This document shows positions 15,582 to 24,582 of a stretch of 39,619 nucleotides of DNA, piece by piece; position 1 is the first letter of the stretch, and every line of letters begins with the position of its first letter. Source of the DNA: CAZIGK01 sp964538615 (lineage in GTDB: Bacteria > Pseudomonadota > Alphaproteobacteria > Rickettsiales > RI-342). The translations under genes and the position numbers were made by a program. The DNA lies in NCBI GenBank assembly GCA_964538615.1, contig CAZIGK010000017.1, positions 1 through 39,619 of the forward strand. Reading direction: 5' to 3'. The notes under the pieces are model-generated. The model was not told the origin of the DNA. It made no database searches and saw only the letters and a program-made list of their open reading frames with translations.

Positions 15582-17834
15582 TTATTTACTCGTTGCAACA
15601 AAAACCCCATTCCAGTCAGAGGCCGGGGGGTGTTGCAAAAACTCATCAATGCGAGATTGGTAAAGCTTCCAAAATCCCCTAAGATGCGGATGCGCCTCTG
15701 CCAGAGTTTGGCAAAGAGTTTGTGCCTCTGCAAACCGCTGTTGGCGATAGGCATCCAGCATGTTCGCCACACCAGCCGCCAGTGATTGGTAGCTTGCTTC
15801 CTGCCGCATGAGAGCCTCCCCCAGCAGAGCAAAAATACGGACTGGTTCGGTTTTGCCTTTTACCTGAATGATATCCAGTTCAATGAAGGCAAATTGTTCC
15901 GCCACTTCCCGATAGGTATTTTCACTCACCACAATATCCACCCCGTAGGTTTTGGACTGTCCTTCCAGCCGTGAAGCAAGATTGACGTTATCGCCCAGAG
16001 CAGAATAATCAAAACGAATATCAGACCCCATATTGCCCACGCAACAATCCCCCGTATTCAGCCCCACCCCGACCGAGATAGGGACATGCCGGGTCTGGTT
16101 GCGGTCAGCTTCCTGTTTCAGGGCATCGTTCATGTCTTTAATGGCCTGCTGCATTCGCAAGGCGGCGCGGCAGGCATGAAATGGATGATTGGCGACATCC
16201 AGCGGGGCATTCCAGAAAGCCATGAGCGCATCGCCCATATATTTATCAATTGTGCCTTTTTCTTCCAGCACAATATGGCTCATGGGAGTCAAAAAACGAT
16301 TGATAAAACTAGTTAAACCCTGTGCATCAAACATTTCTGAAATTGTGGTGAAGCCACGAATATCGCTGAACAGCAGGGTAATGTTTTTGGTCTCTCCACC
16401 CAGTTGCAGACGCTCCGGATGTTCTGCCAGATCATTCAACAGGGCAGGGGAGACATAATGCGAAAAGGCATTACGTATCTGCTGGCGTTCTTTTTCTTCA
16501 CGCATGTAGTTCAGGTACGTCAGCACTGAGAACAGCGTAAACACCACTGCCGAAGGGTAGGCGACATCCAGCAAAATCTGTTCCGAGGTATAGTAATGCC
16601 AGCCTACAGCCACCAGCCCGATGATGAGACCATTGGTCATGAGAAAGTTCCAGAGGGCGTTTAACCGGGGAGCCAGAAAAATGAGCAAAAATCCGCCCAA
16701 TAAAATCACCCCAAGCTCCAGCATCACGACCATATCTGGCCGGGTGAGGTGAGTGTGAGAGAGGATATTTTCCAGCACTTGCGCATGTACTTCCACCCCC
16801 GGTGTCGCACTGCTGAGCGGGGTTGTTCGGATATCTTTCAAGCCAATGGCGGAGGTGCCGATAATGGCTAGTTTGCCCCCTATTTTTTGCTGCAACTCTG
16901 CTAGCGGCAGTTCCAGCACCTGCTTGACAGAGATATACAGAGGGTCTGCCGGTGTGTAGCGGGCAAAATGCACCCATACCTGTCCGTTATGCGTCGTGGG
17001 AACCTCGAAGCCATTGCCGCCAGCATCTTTGACAATCACGCTTTGGATGCCGCCTTCCGGCAGTGTACGTATGATGTAGTCATCTTTTCCACGCAGTGCG
17101 ACACGCAGCATCTCCAGTGACAGGGAGGGGTACAATTGAGCACCAACACGCTCGACCAGTGGCACTTTGCGCACCACGCCATCCTGTCCCGGCATGAAGG
17201 AAAACAGCCCGATACCCGTTGCTGCTTCCTCCAGTTCTGTCACGTTGCGTAACAGGCCGGGGTAGCGAAACAGATACGGTTCCGGTTGGGTGCGTCCCAA
17301 TGTGGCGAAGCCCACTTTACGTGGCAGATTATCCAGTGGGGTGGTGCGTCCCAGCCCGACCTGACCCAGTACAACCGGTTGTTTATGGAGGCTGTTGGCT
17401 AAAATGGTTTCGTGGTTTGGCAATTGCTGGAGTTGTTGGGCAATCGCAGCTTCTTCCGGGGGGAGTTCTTTGGCAAACTCTGCGGGGGACATACGGTCTT
17501 TTTCCGCAAAGATAATATCGAAACCCACGGAAAGTGCCTGCGCCTGTAACAGCCGGTCTACCAAACGCGCCACCAGTGTGCGGGGCCATGGCCATTGGCC
17601 ATAAGTTTCCAGAGCCGTATCGTCCAGATCAATAATAACTACCCCGGCTTCCATTTTCTCTGGTGCGGGGGTTCTGGGTTGCAGGTTTTGATAGGCATCA
17701 AAAGTGATGTTTCGTATTTTCTCTAGCAGTGGATGATGGCTGCTGTAGAAGGCCAATGCCAGTGATAACAATAAAATACCAAGGATACGCGGGGATGCCA
17801 TCCATTTAGTGATGCGATGAGGCAGATGACGCAT
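15582..17834 (-). CDS. CHASE2-domain class III adenylate cyclase
   Basis: This membrane receptor probably makes cyclic AMP in response to an extracytoplasmic signal. The 750-aa product has an N-terminal helix (about residues 16-30), a periplasmic CHASE2 sensor (about 35-330, with VVIIDLDDTALETYGQWPWPR), about three transmembrane helices, and a cyclase domain (about 485-672). In the cyclase domain, metal-binding Asp lies in FSDIRGFT (D491) and in KYMGDALMAFW (D535). The Lys in DKYMGD and Asp in ALGDNVNLASRLE fit adenylate rather than guanylate cyclase. About 78 residues follow, resembling a short helical repeat. AAGGA stands 8 bases before ATG 17834. It starts 42 bases after the HlyD gene on the same strand, suggesting one operon with the secretion genes. 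Confidence 0.93.
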   Translation of the reverse strand: MRHLPHRITKWMASPRILGILLLSLALAFYSSHHPLLEKIRNITFDAYQNLQPRTPAPEKMEAGVVIIDLDDTALETYGQWPWPRTLVARLVDRLLQAQALSVGFDIIFAEKDRMSPAEFAKELPPEEAAIAQQLQQLPNHETILANSLHKQPVVLGQVGLGRTTPLDNLPRKVGFATLGRTQPEPYLFRYPGLLRNVTELEEAATGIGLFSFMPGQDGVVRKVPLVERVGAQLYPSLSLEMLRVALRGKDDYIIRTLPEGGIQSVIVKDAGGNGFEVPTTHNGQVWVHFARYTPADPLYISVKQVLELPLAELQQKIGGKLAIIGTSAIGLKDIRTTPLSSATPGVEVHAQVLENILSHTHLTRPDMVVMLELGVILLGGFLLIFLAPRLNALWNFLMTNGLIIGLVAVGWHYYTSEQILLDVAYPSAVVFTLFSVLTYLNYMREEKERQQIRNAFSHYVSPALLNDLAEHPERLQLGGETKNITLLFSDIRGFTTISEMFDAQGLTSFINRFLTPMSHIVLEEKGTIDKYMGDALMAFWNAPLDVANHPFHACRAALRMQQAIKDMNDALKQEADRNQTRHVPISVGVGLNTGDCCVGNMGSDIRFDYSALGDNVNLASRLEGQSKTYGVDIVVSENTYREVAEQFAFIELDIIQVKGKTEPVRIFALLGEALMRQEASYQSLAAGVANMLDAYRQQRFAEAQTLCQTLAEAHPHLRGFWKLYQSRIDEFLQHPPASDWNGVFVATSK

Positions 17835-17876
17835 GGGCGGTTTCCTTGCAAAACAATAATCTATCAGGGCAATGAA

Positions 17877-19193
17877 TCAACGTTCCCGGAGTGCTTCGTT
17901 GGTGATTTTCAGAACTGGTTTCAGCAGGTAACTCAGGATACTTTTATGGCCGGTTTTAATATCCACCACTGCCTGCATGCCCGGCGTGATGGGAAGCTGG
18001 GTTTTTTCCAATCCAAGATGGTTCTTATCGGTGCGAATGACGACTTTGAAATAGGTCTGGCCGGTTGCTTCATCCACATATGATCCGGCGGAAACATCAA
18101 TCACTTTACCGCGCAGCCCACCATAGCGGGTGAAGTCGTAGGTGTTCATTTTCACCAACGCATCCTGCCCCACTTTCACAAACCCAATATCATTTGGGTT
18201 GAGTTTGGATTCAATGACCAGATTATCACTTTCCGGCACAATCTCCATAATCACTTCCCCCGGCTTGATAACGCCCCCTAACGTTTTGCTATGCAAAGAC
18301 TTAATAATACCGGTAATGGGGCTTTTAATGGTGGTGCGTTGTACCTGATCGGTGGCGCGTCCCAGCATTTCTGTTTTGCGGGCAATATCCAACTCTACCT
18401 GACTCAGTTCTTCCTGCGCCTGAGTTTGAAAGTCCAACTCCTGCATTTTCAGCTTTTCCTGTGCTTCGGCCAATGCGGCTTTGGATTTGGGGATGGAAAT
18501 ATTCAAAACCTGTAGGCGTCCGCGCTGTTCTTCCGCCTCGCTTTCCAACTGCAAATGTTCAATGCGGGGTATAAGCTTATCTTTCAGCAGGTTGTGAGAT
18601 ATATTGAGTTTGGATTCCAAAACGCTGACATTTCTTGCGATGGAATTGCGCTCTGCCTGCAACTGGGTTACATCCAGCTCTTTTTGCTGTATCAGCTCTC
18701 GCAGACTGGCGAGGATGCTTTCCCGTTTTGCATGATTGATGTCAAAGGCGCGCTTTTCGGTCTCACGCAGGCGAATGCGGGTGTTTTTCAGTTCCTCTGG
18801 CCATTGCAGGGTGTTTTCACGCTCTGCTTCTGCCATTAGACGTACCCGTTTCAAACGCAGGGATTCCAGTTCGACCAGTATTTCTTCTTTATTTGCGGTA
18901 AAGTTACTCATGTTTAATTGCAGCAATGGCTCACCTTTGACGATGCGCGTGCCTTCCCGCACAAAAATTTCTTCAACAATCCCCCCTTCCAAATGCTGTA
19001 CCGATTGTATTTGTTCCTGAGGGATCACTTCGCCAGTCGCGGTGGCCACTTCCTCCACTTTGGAAAGGCTGGCCCACAACAAAGCGACCAGCAACAGCCC
19101 CATGCCCAGTCGGGCAATTTTCATGGCTAAAGAGGCGGGTGGCATGCGCAAATAAGCATCCAGTGGAAGTGCCGGAGGTAGTGGTTCTGTCAT
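17877..19193 (-). CDS. HlyD-family type I secretion membrane fusion protein
   Basis: This periplasmic adaptor links an inner-membrane ABC exporter to a TolC-like outer-membrane channel. The 438-aa product has a short cytoplasmic N terminus, one transmembrane helix (about residues 27-43), and a lipoyl-type half-motif (VQHLEGGIVEEIFVREGTRI). A long coiled-coil region follows (about 95-285), then the second lipoyl half with SPITGIIKSL and GGVIKPGEVIMEIVP, and a C-terminal barrel domain. Its ATG overlaps the TGA of the ABC gene (ATGA), with GGAG 7 bases upstream, so the two are translationally coupled. Confidence 0.95.
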   Translation of the reverse strand: MTEPLPPALPLDAYLRMPPASLAMKIARLGMGLLLVALLWASLSKVEEVATATGEVIPQEQIQSVQHLEGGIVEEIFVREGTRIVKGEPLLQLNMSNFTANKEEILVELESLRLKRVRLMAEAERENTLQWPEELKNTRIRLRETEKRAFDINHAKRESILASLRELIQQKELDVTQLQAERNSIARNVSVLESKLNISHNLLKDKLIPRIEHLQLESEAEEQRGRLQVLNISIPKSKAALAEAQEKLKMQELDFQTQAQEELSQVELDIARKTEMLGRATDQVQRTTIKSPITGIIKSLHSKTLGGVIKPGEVIMEIVPESDNLVIESKLNPNDIGFVKVGQDALVKMNTYDFTRYGGLRGKVIDVSAGSYVDEATGQTYFKVVIRTDKNHLGLEKTQLPITPGMQAVVDIKTGHKSILSYLLKPVLKITNEALRER

Positions 19194-21007
19194 GCAGCAT
19201 CTCCCTGTGAAGGGGCTGACGGCGGTTTGGGCTGAAGAGCCGCGTCTGTTTTGCGGGCAGGGGTAGCAGTGGAAGCCGTTGCAGAAGCCTCTCCCGGAAT
19301 GGGTACCTGCCCGGTAATGCGTGGCAAAACCTTGCGGCTATCGCCCGCCATGACCATGCGGCCTTTATCCATCACCACCAATTGATCGCAACATTGCAAC
19401 AGGGAGATGGAATGGGTGGCCAGCAGAATCATCCGGTCTTTGCTAAGTGCCTTTAAAACCTGAGCCAGATAGCTTTCGCTTTCGCTGTCCAGATTACTGG
19501 TTACTTCATCCAGAATCAGAACCGGTGGGTTGTGTAGCAATGCGCGCGCAATGGCCAGCCGTTGCCGTTGTCCACCGGAAAGGCGGTTTCCTCCTTCACC
19601 AACATAGGTGGCATAGCCATCCGGCAGATCATCTATGAAATGGTTGGCACCTGCCAGAGTGGATGCACGCAAAATCGCGTCATCGGTTGCATCTGGCAGG
19701 CCTTTGGCGATATTCTCCCGAATGGTGCCATCAAACAGGTAGCAAAACTGGGGGACATAGCCAATCCACTGGCTAATTTGTCGCCGGGTAAACTGCTGAA
19801 TATCCGCATCATCCAGCAACACACGTCCTTCCTGTGGGGTGTATAGTCCCTGCATCAGTTTCATCAGGGTGCTTTTGCCGCAGCCGTTGCGCCCCACTAA
19901 ACCGTAAATATGTCCCGGTTCAAAGGTAAAACTAATATCCTGCACGATGGGTGGATTATCTGCACCATACTGAAAACTGGCATGTTCCAGAGTGATTTTT
20001 CCGACTGGTCGGGGGCGCTCAATCGCCACTTCTGCCCGTTCTTCCGGTAAGGCGAACAGACGATCCAGCCGTTGAATAGACTGCCGGCAATTGGCAAATT
20101 GTTTCCATTGCCCGACCAATTGATTGAACGGCGCGACCACCCGTCCAACCAGCATATTGGCGGCTATCAGTGCTCCAAAGGTCATTTGCTGGTCAATAAT
20201 GGCCAGTGCCCCAAAGCTGGTCATTAATAGGGTGCATAACAGTGTCAGGCTTTGCCCAAATGCGGTCAGGTTATCGGTGTAAGTGCCTCGAACTCCCGCA
20301 TCGCTAATGACATTGGAATGCTGCTGTTCCCAGTCTTTTTTGACGGCCTCGTCAATATTCAGGGCTTTGACAGTGGCGCGCCCATGCAGCAATTCTGCCA
20401 GCAGTTTTTCCCGTCCACGGCCTTTGCGTTGTTCTGTTGCGGCCGCTTTTTCCTGTAAGCGCGTGCCCACATACGCCAAAGCCACAAAGGCCGGAAGAAT
20501 AATGAGTAATAGCCACGCAATGGGGGTGGCGATGAGAAAAATAACCAGCAGAAAAATCAAGGCAAAGGGTAAATCGGCCACCAGCAGAGCGCTGGATCCT
20601 GATAAAATAGCCCGCAGATGCTGGGTATCCCCAAACAGGGATTGCCAATAGCTGGAAGGATGCTGTTCCAGCGTTGCAAGGGGAAGACGCTGAAACTTCT
20701 GATAAAATGCACGTCCCAATGCGGCGTCAATATAGCTGGCAGTTTTTTGCAATAACTGGCTGCGGGTGATACGTAATAACAAATCAAACCCCAGCGCAAT
20801 AACGGCTCCAATCACCAGAACGATCAGGGTGCTGGTGCCCTGATGCGCCACCACCCGGTCATAGACCTGCAGGGAAAAAATAGGGACGACCAATGCCAAC
20901 AGATTGGTGAAAAACGAAAGCAGTATCACCTCCACGTAGCGGCGGTGAAGCGGTTTCAAAATAGTGGCCAGCCAATCAGCCTGTAATAGCGGTGTTATCC
21001 ATTTCAT
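19190..21007 (-). CDS. Type I secretion system ABC transporter (permease/ATPase)
   Basis: This inner-membrane exporter probably drives protein secretion through the adjacent HlyD adaptor. The 605-aa product has a transmembrane domain of about six helices (about residues 25-290) beginning FFTNLLALVVPIFSLQVYDRV, typical of type I secretion permeases. The ATPase domain follows: Walker A GRNGCGKST (372-380), LSGGQ (476-480), Walker B VLILDE (496-501), and the switch His in LLATHS. It lacks an N-terminal C39 peptidase, so it should not process double-glycine leaders. The last 35 residues are Ala/Pro-rich and variable. The ATG at 21007 has only a weak ribosome binding site. Confidence 0.94.
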   Translation of the reverse strand: MKWITPLLQADWLATILKPLHRRYVEVILLSFFTNLLALVVPIFSLQVYDRVVAHQGTSTLIVLVIGAVIALGFDLLLRITRSQLLQKTASYIDAALGRAFYQKFQRLPLATLEQHPSSYWQSLFGDTQHLRAILSGSSALLVADLPFALIFLLVIFLIATPIAWLLLIILPAFVALAYVGTRLQEKAAATEQRKGRGREKLLAELLHGRATVKALNIDEAVKKDWEQQHSNVISDAGVRGTYTDNLTAFGQSLTLLCTLLMTSFGALAIIDQQMTFGALIAANMLVGRVVAPFNQLVGQWKQFANCRQSIQRLDRLFALPEERAEVAIERPRPVGKITLEHASFQYGADNPPIVQDISFTFEPGHIYGLVGRNGCGKSTLMKLMQGLYTPQEGRVLLDDADIQQFTRRQISQWIGYVPQFCYLFDGTIRENIAKGLPDATDDAILRASTLAGANHFIDDLPDGYATYVGEGGNRLSGGQRQRLAIARALLHNPPVLILDEVTSNLDSESESYLAQVLKALSKDRMILLATHSISLLQCCDQLVVMDKGRMVMAGDSRKVLPRITGQVPIPGEASATASTATPARKTDAALQPKPPSAPSQGDAA

Positions 21008-21102
21008 ACCGGCAGGTTAGGCGGCAATCTTTAATAAGTGCTGAAGATGCTGTGGTTTCTATTGATGACTGCCTATATGTACCATGTCATAAAAAATTCA
21101 TT

Positions 21103-21131
21103 ATTATTTAAATTGTTGTTGTGTTAGACAA
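21103..21131 (-). promoter_or_regulatory. Candidate promoter for the ABC-HlyD-cyclase operon
   Basis: On the minus strand, TTGTCT (plus positions 21126-21131) and AATAAT (21103-21108) are 17 bases apart. They match the consensus at four and five of six positions. It lies in the 164-base divergent gap between the ABC transporter and CYTH genes, an AT-rich stretch. The leader would be about 90 bases. Confidence 0.4.
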
Positions 21132-21171
21132 CTTCGCATCCAATGATTGTAGTTCCTCATAAGGTATGGTT

Positions 21172-21987
21172 ATGTCTATCGAGAAAGAACGTAAAATTCT
21201 GGTACCGCATCGCGGTGATGATAAGCCTGCTTTTATTCCGGTAGATGCTGCCGAGACAAACATTCAACAACGCTATATTAAGACGCATGACATTCAGGTT
21301 GATTTGCGACCAGATGCCGCCGGGCGCATGGTGTTCTACATGCAGGACACGTATCAAAGAAATCAAGGTAAGAATGTTGAGCTGATCATCCCCGCGACCA
21401 ATCATGATGCGCAAGCCATGGCAGCCGAAATGGCGCATTCTACGGCTGTTTTATTCAATAGCCAATCTGGGCCAAATGTCGAACGTCCTTTGCTAAATGC
21501 TGAAACGGGTGAAATGACACTGACCAGTGACATGGAAATACGGGTACGCATCAAAGAAAAAAACAGTCAGCGTACCGCCTACCTCACCATTAAAACCCCT
21601 ACCAGTGAGGTCGATACCCGTAACGAGTTTGAATTCCAGATTCCGACTGAAATCGCAGAAGATATCATGGAAACGCGTACCATGGTAGCAGGTCGTTTGG
21701 TCACCAAAACCCGCTATACCTGGCAACAGGGGGAAGACACTATTGAAGCTGATGTCTTCCGTGGCGCCAATGATGGTCTGGTGATGGTTGAGGTAGAGAA
21801 CCCCTCCGCTAATATAGACTTAGGTTTTTTGCCTGCCGGTAGTTGTGATGTCACTGCTGATAAGCGTTACAGCAATAAATCATTATCGAGCCATCCTTAT
21901 GGGGACTGGTCTGATAAATCCCTTAGCACTGCCTGTGCGGAAGCGGCTAAACAGGCGCGAGCCAAAGCCGTTGAACGCAAGGCATAG
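21172..21987 (+). CDS. CYTH/triphosphate tunnel metalloenzyme-like protein with insertion
   Basis: CYTH proteins form an eight-stranded tunnel that binds triphosphate and metal; members include inorganic triphosphatases and CyaB-type adenylate cyclases. The 271-aa product carries the hallmark ExExK at the N terminus (IEKERKILV). It then has IRVRIKEK, AYLTIKTPT, NEFEFQIP, KTRYTW, ADVFRG-NDGLVMVEVE, and the final DKRYSNKSLSSHPYGDW, in family order. About 85 residues are inserted between QRYIK and IRVRI, which is unusual. AGG lies 7 bases before ATG 21172, favouring it over ATG 21166. It diverges from the secretion operon. Substrate cannot be told: triphosphatase is likelier than cyclase. Confidence 0.85.
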   Translation: MSIEKERKILVPHRGDDKPAFIPVDAAETNIQQRYIKTHDIQVDLRPDAAGRMVFYMQDTYQRNQGKNVELIIPATNHDAQAMAAEMAHSTAVLFNSQSGPNVERPLLNAETGEMTLTSDMEIRVRIKEKNSQRTAYLTIKTPTSEVDTRNEFEFQIPTEIAEDIMETRTMVAGRLVTKTRYTWQQGEDTIEADVFRGANDGLVMVEVENPSANIDLGFLPAGSCDVTADKRYSNKSLSSHPYGDWSDKSLSTACAEAAKQARAKAVERKA

Positions 21988-22015
21988 GTTCATTTCTTGC
22001 TATACAGTCTTTTCG

Positions 22016-22042
22016 GGTGGCGGAGTGTTTTACTCCGTCACC
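22016..22042. other. Hairpin overlapping hutU stop codon
   Basis: An 11-bp stem (22016-22026 with 22032-22042, one G-U pair) has a 5-base loop and includes the hutU stop codon. It lies between the convergent CYTH and hutU genes. No T-run follows on either strand, so it is not a standard terminator, though it may still limit read-through or protect the hutU mRNA end. Confidence 0.45.
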
Positions 22043-23703
22043 ATGGGTAACTTCAGCCCCTTTTCTTTCGCGCAGGCAATGGCAATATCGTAGCCCGCGT
22101 CCGCATGGCGCATGACCCCCGTTGCAGGGTCATTGGTCAGTACCCGCTCCAGTCGTTTGGTGGCTTCCGCTGTGCCATCTGCCACAATCACCATACCTGA
22201 ATGCTGGGAATAGCCCATGCCAACCCCGCCGCCATGGTGCAGGCTGACCCACGTGGCGCCTCCGGCGGTGTTTAGCAGGGCATTTAACAATGGCCAGTCA
22301 GAGACGGCATCCGTTCCATCTTTCATGGCTTCCGTTTCCCGGTTGGGGCTGGCAACAGAGCCGGAATCCAGATGATCACGGCCAATCACAATCGGGGCAT
22401 CCAATTCACCTCTGGCGACCATTTCGTTAAAGGCCAGCCCCAGTTTGGCGCGTTCACCCAACCCCACCCAGCAGATGCGGGCGGGAAGGCCCTGAAAATG
22501 AATACGTTCCCGTGCCATATCCAGCCAGCGGTGCAGATGTGGGTTATCTGGAATCAATTCTTTTACTTTGGCATCGGTTTTGTAAATATCCTCCGGGTTT
22601 CCGGAAAGCGCCGCCCAGCGGAACGGCCCAATGCCCCGACAAAACAGTGGGCGAATATAGGCTGGCACAAAACCTGGAAAATCAAACGCGTGGTCAACTC
22701 CCATGTCTTTCGCCATGGCGCGAATATTATTGCCGTAATCCAGCGTGGGGATACCCTGCGCGTAAAAATCCAGCATCGCCTGCACCTGCAACGCCATGCT
22801 GGTTTTGGCTTTTTGTACCATGGCCTGTGGGTCGCGCTGCCGTAATTCCGCTGCTTCTGCCATGGTCATACCTGCGGGCAAATATCCGTTCAGCGGATCA
22901 TGGGCGGAAGTCTGGTCGGTTACCACATCCGGTTTGATACCGCGCTTTACCAGTTCTGGAAAAATCTCTGCGGCATTGCCGAGTAACGCAATGGATTTGG
23001 CTTTCCCTTCCGCGCAATAACGCTGGATGCGTTCCAGTGCATCATCCAAATTATCCGTATATTCATCAACATAGCCGGTATCCAGCCGTTTTTGAATGCG
23101 TGTCATATCGCATTCAACTCCAAGCAGGCAGGCACCTGCCAGCACAGCGGCCAATGGTTGTGCGCCGCCCATACCGCCCAGACCCCCGGTCAATATCCAT
23201 TTGCCGGTGAGGTTTCCGTTAAAATGCTGGCGTCCCACCTCGACAAATGTTTCATAGGTTCCCTGCACAATGCCCTGCGAACCAATATAAATCCATGAAC
23301 CTGCGGTCATTTGGCCATACATGAACAACCCTGCCTGATCCAACTGGTGAAAATGCTCCCAGTTCGCCCATTGGGGAACCAAATTACTGTTAGCAATCAG
23401 CACGCGGGGGGCATCGCTATGGGTTTTGAAAATCCCGACTGGTTTGCCAGATTGCACCAACAGGGTTTCATCGGCTTCCAGATCTTCCAGTGAACGCACA
23501 ATCGCATCAAAACATTCCCAATTGCGTGCGGCTTTACCAATACCGCCATAGACCACTAAATCTTCCGGGCGCTCTGCCACATCGGGGTCAAGATTATTCA
23601 TCAGCATGCGTAAGGCGGCTTCGCTTAGCCAGTTTTTACAACGCAGGCTATGGCCGCGTGGGGCGCGGATGACTCGGCTATTGTGCATGTGGGCGGCGTT
23701 CAT
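22030..23703 (-). CDS. hutU: Urocanate hydratase
   Basis: Urocanase converts urocanate to 4-imidazolone-5-propanoate, the second step of histidine breakdown, using tightly bound NAD+. At 557 aa the length is normal. Visible blocks are VYGGIGKAARNWECFDAIV, the NAD-binding GGLGGMGGAQPLAA (about residues 173-186), FCRGIGPFRWAALSG (about 354-368), and ARICWVG. Cys411 in ARICW corresponds to the known active-site Cys410 of Pseudomonas putida. ATG 23703 follows AGAGGA and gives the usual N terminus; the longer open frame upstream is not conserved. It is divergent from hutG. Confidence 0.98.
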   Translation of the reverse strand: MNAAHMHNSRVIRAPRGHSLRCKNWLSEAALRMLMNNLDPDVAERPEDLVVYGGIGKAARNWECFDAIVRSLEDLEADETLLVQSGKPVGIFKTHSDAPRVLIANSNLVPQWANWEHFHQLDQAGLFMYGQMTAGSWIYIGSQGIVQGTYETFVEVGRQHFNGNLTGKWILTGGLGGMGGAQPLAAVLAGACLLGVECDMTRIQKRLDTGYVDEYTDNLDDALERIQRYCAEGKAKSIALLGNAAEIFPELVKRGIKPDVVTDQTSAHDPLNGYLPAGMTMAEAAELRQRDPQAMVQKAKTSMALQVQAMLDFYAQGIPTLDYGNNIRAMAKDMGVDHAFDFPGFVPAYIRPLFCRGIGPFRWAALSGNPEDIYKTDAKVKELIPDNPHLHRWLDMARERIHFQGLPARICWVGLGERAKLGLAFNEMVARGELDAPIVIGRDHLDSGSVASPNRETEAMKDGTDAVSDWPLLNALLNTAGGATWVSLHHGGGVGMGYSQHSGMVIVADGTAEATKRLERVLTNDPATGVMRHADAGYDIAIACAKEKGLKLPMVTE

Positions 23704-23718
23704 GCTGATTCCTCTGTC

Positions 23719-23770
23719 TTGAAACGCTATAACAACCACGGTAGCATAACCACAGAAACCAAACTGACAA
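23719..23770. promoter_or_regulatory. Overlapping divergent hutU/hutG promoters
   Basis: For hutG on the plus strand, TTGAAA (23719-23724) and TAGCAT (23742-23747) are 17 bases apart. For hutU on the minus strand, TTGTCA (23765-23770) and TATGCT (23743-23748) are 16 bases apart. The two -10 elements occupy nearly the same bases, so each promoter reads through the other's -35 and they should compete. No HutC-like operator palindrome was recognised. Confidence 0.45.
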
Positions 23771-23781
23771 GGCACAGTGCA

Positions 23782-24582
23782 ATGCAGCAGCCCGTTTTTA
23801 CGTATCACCCCGGCCATCTTCCCCTGTTCATAACGGTGCCGCATGCAGGTACGGCTCTGCCGGAAGATTTAGGGTCCCGCCTGAGTGCAGACAGCCACCA
23901 CCTGCCAGATACAGACTGGCATATCCCGCAACTCTATGCGTTTGTGAAAGAGATAGGCGCTCATCTACTGGTTGCGCATTATAGCCGCTATGTCATTGAT
24001 CTAAACCGCCCGGAAGATGATACCAGCCTTTATCCCGGTCGTTTTACCACGGGGCTAGTACCCCTGCATCGGTTTGACAAACGCCCCCTGTATCGGGCAG
24101 GTCAGGAACCGGATGCAGCGGAGGTACAACAGCGTATTGACCTCTATTGGCGGCCATACCATCAAAAAATAGCGGATGTACTGCGGGAGCTTCGTCATCA
24201 GCATGACAGGGTGGTGCTGTGGGATGCCCACTCCATCACCAGCCATGTCCCTGCCTTTTTTGAAGGGGAGCTGCCCACCGTCAACCTCGGCACGGTGGAT
24301 GGTCAAAGCTGTGACCATAGCCTACAGCAAAGGTTGGAAGCCGTGGCGCAGGCCAGTGGTTACACATGGGTGATGAATGGCCGTTTCAAAGGTGGGTATA
24401 CCACCCGCCATTATGGGCAGCCGTCACAAGGTTTGCATGCTGTGCAGCTAGAGCTGGCACAAAGCAGCTATATGGAAGAAACCTACCCCTTCACCTATGT
24501 ACCTGACAAAGCAAAACGGCTGCAAGAGCAGGTCTTGCAGCCGTTATTGCGTACAGTCGCCGGTTTTTTAGGAGCGGCTTAA
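23782..24582 (+). CDS. hutG: N-formylglutamate deformylase (amidohydrolase)
   Basis: HutG hydrolyses N-formyl-L-glutamate to glutamate and formate, the last step of the HutF route. The 266-aa product belongs to the N-formylglutamate amidohydrolase family. It has PHAG (residues 20-23), DTDW (43-46), DLNR (73-76) and WDAHS (147-151), with metal-ligand type His and Asp residues, and GRFKGGYTTRHYGQP towards the end. ATG 23782 (MQQPVFTYHPG) has AAGG about 10 bases upstream; the open frame further upstream is antisense to hutU. Its 3' end overlaps the tail of the convergent 991-codon gene by 15 bases and contains that gene's terminator. Confidence 0.95.
   Translation: MQQPVFTYHPGHLPLFITVPHAGTALPEDLGSRLSADSHHLPDTDWHIPQLYAFVKEIGAHLLVAHYSRYVIDLNRPEDDTSLYPGRFTTGLVPLHRFDKRPLYRAGQEPDAAEVQQRIDLYWRPYHQKIADVLRELRHQHDRVVLWDAHSITSHVPAFFEGELPTVNLGTVDGQSCDHSLQQRLEAVAQASGYTWVMNGRFKGGYTTRHYGQPSQGLHAVQLELAQSSYMEETYPFTYVPDKAKRLQEQVLQPLLRTVAGFLGAA
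24507..24545 (-). terminator. Terminator of the 991-codon gene, inside hutG
   Basis: A perfect 13-bp inverted repeat (24515-24527 with 24533-24545) has a 5-base loop. On the minus strand the stem ends in TT and is followed by TTGCTTTG, giving a broken T tract. It lies 22 bases past the stop of the 991-codon gene. On the plus strand no T-run follows, so hutG transcription is not expected to stop. The hairpin is formed from hutG codons about 245-255. Confidence 0.75.
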
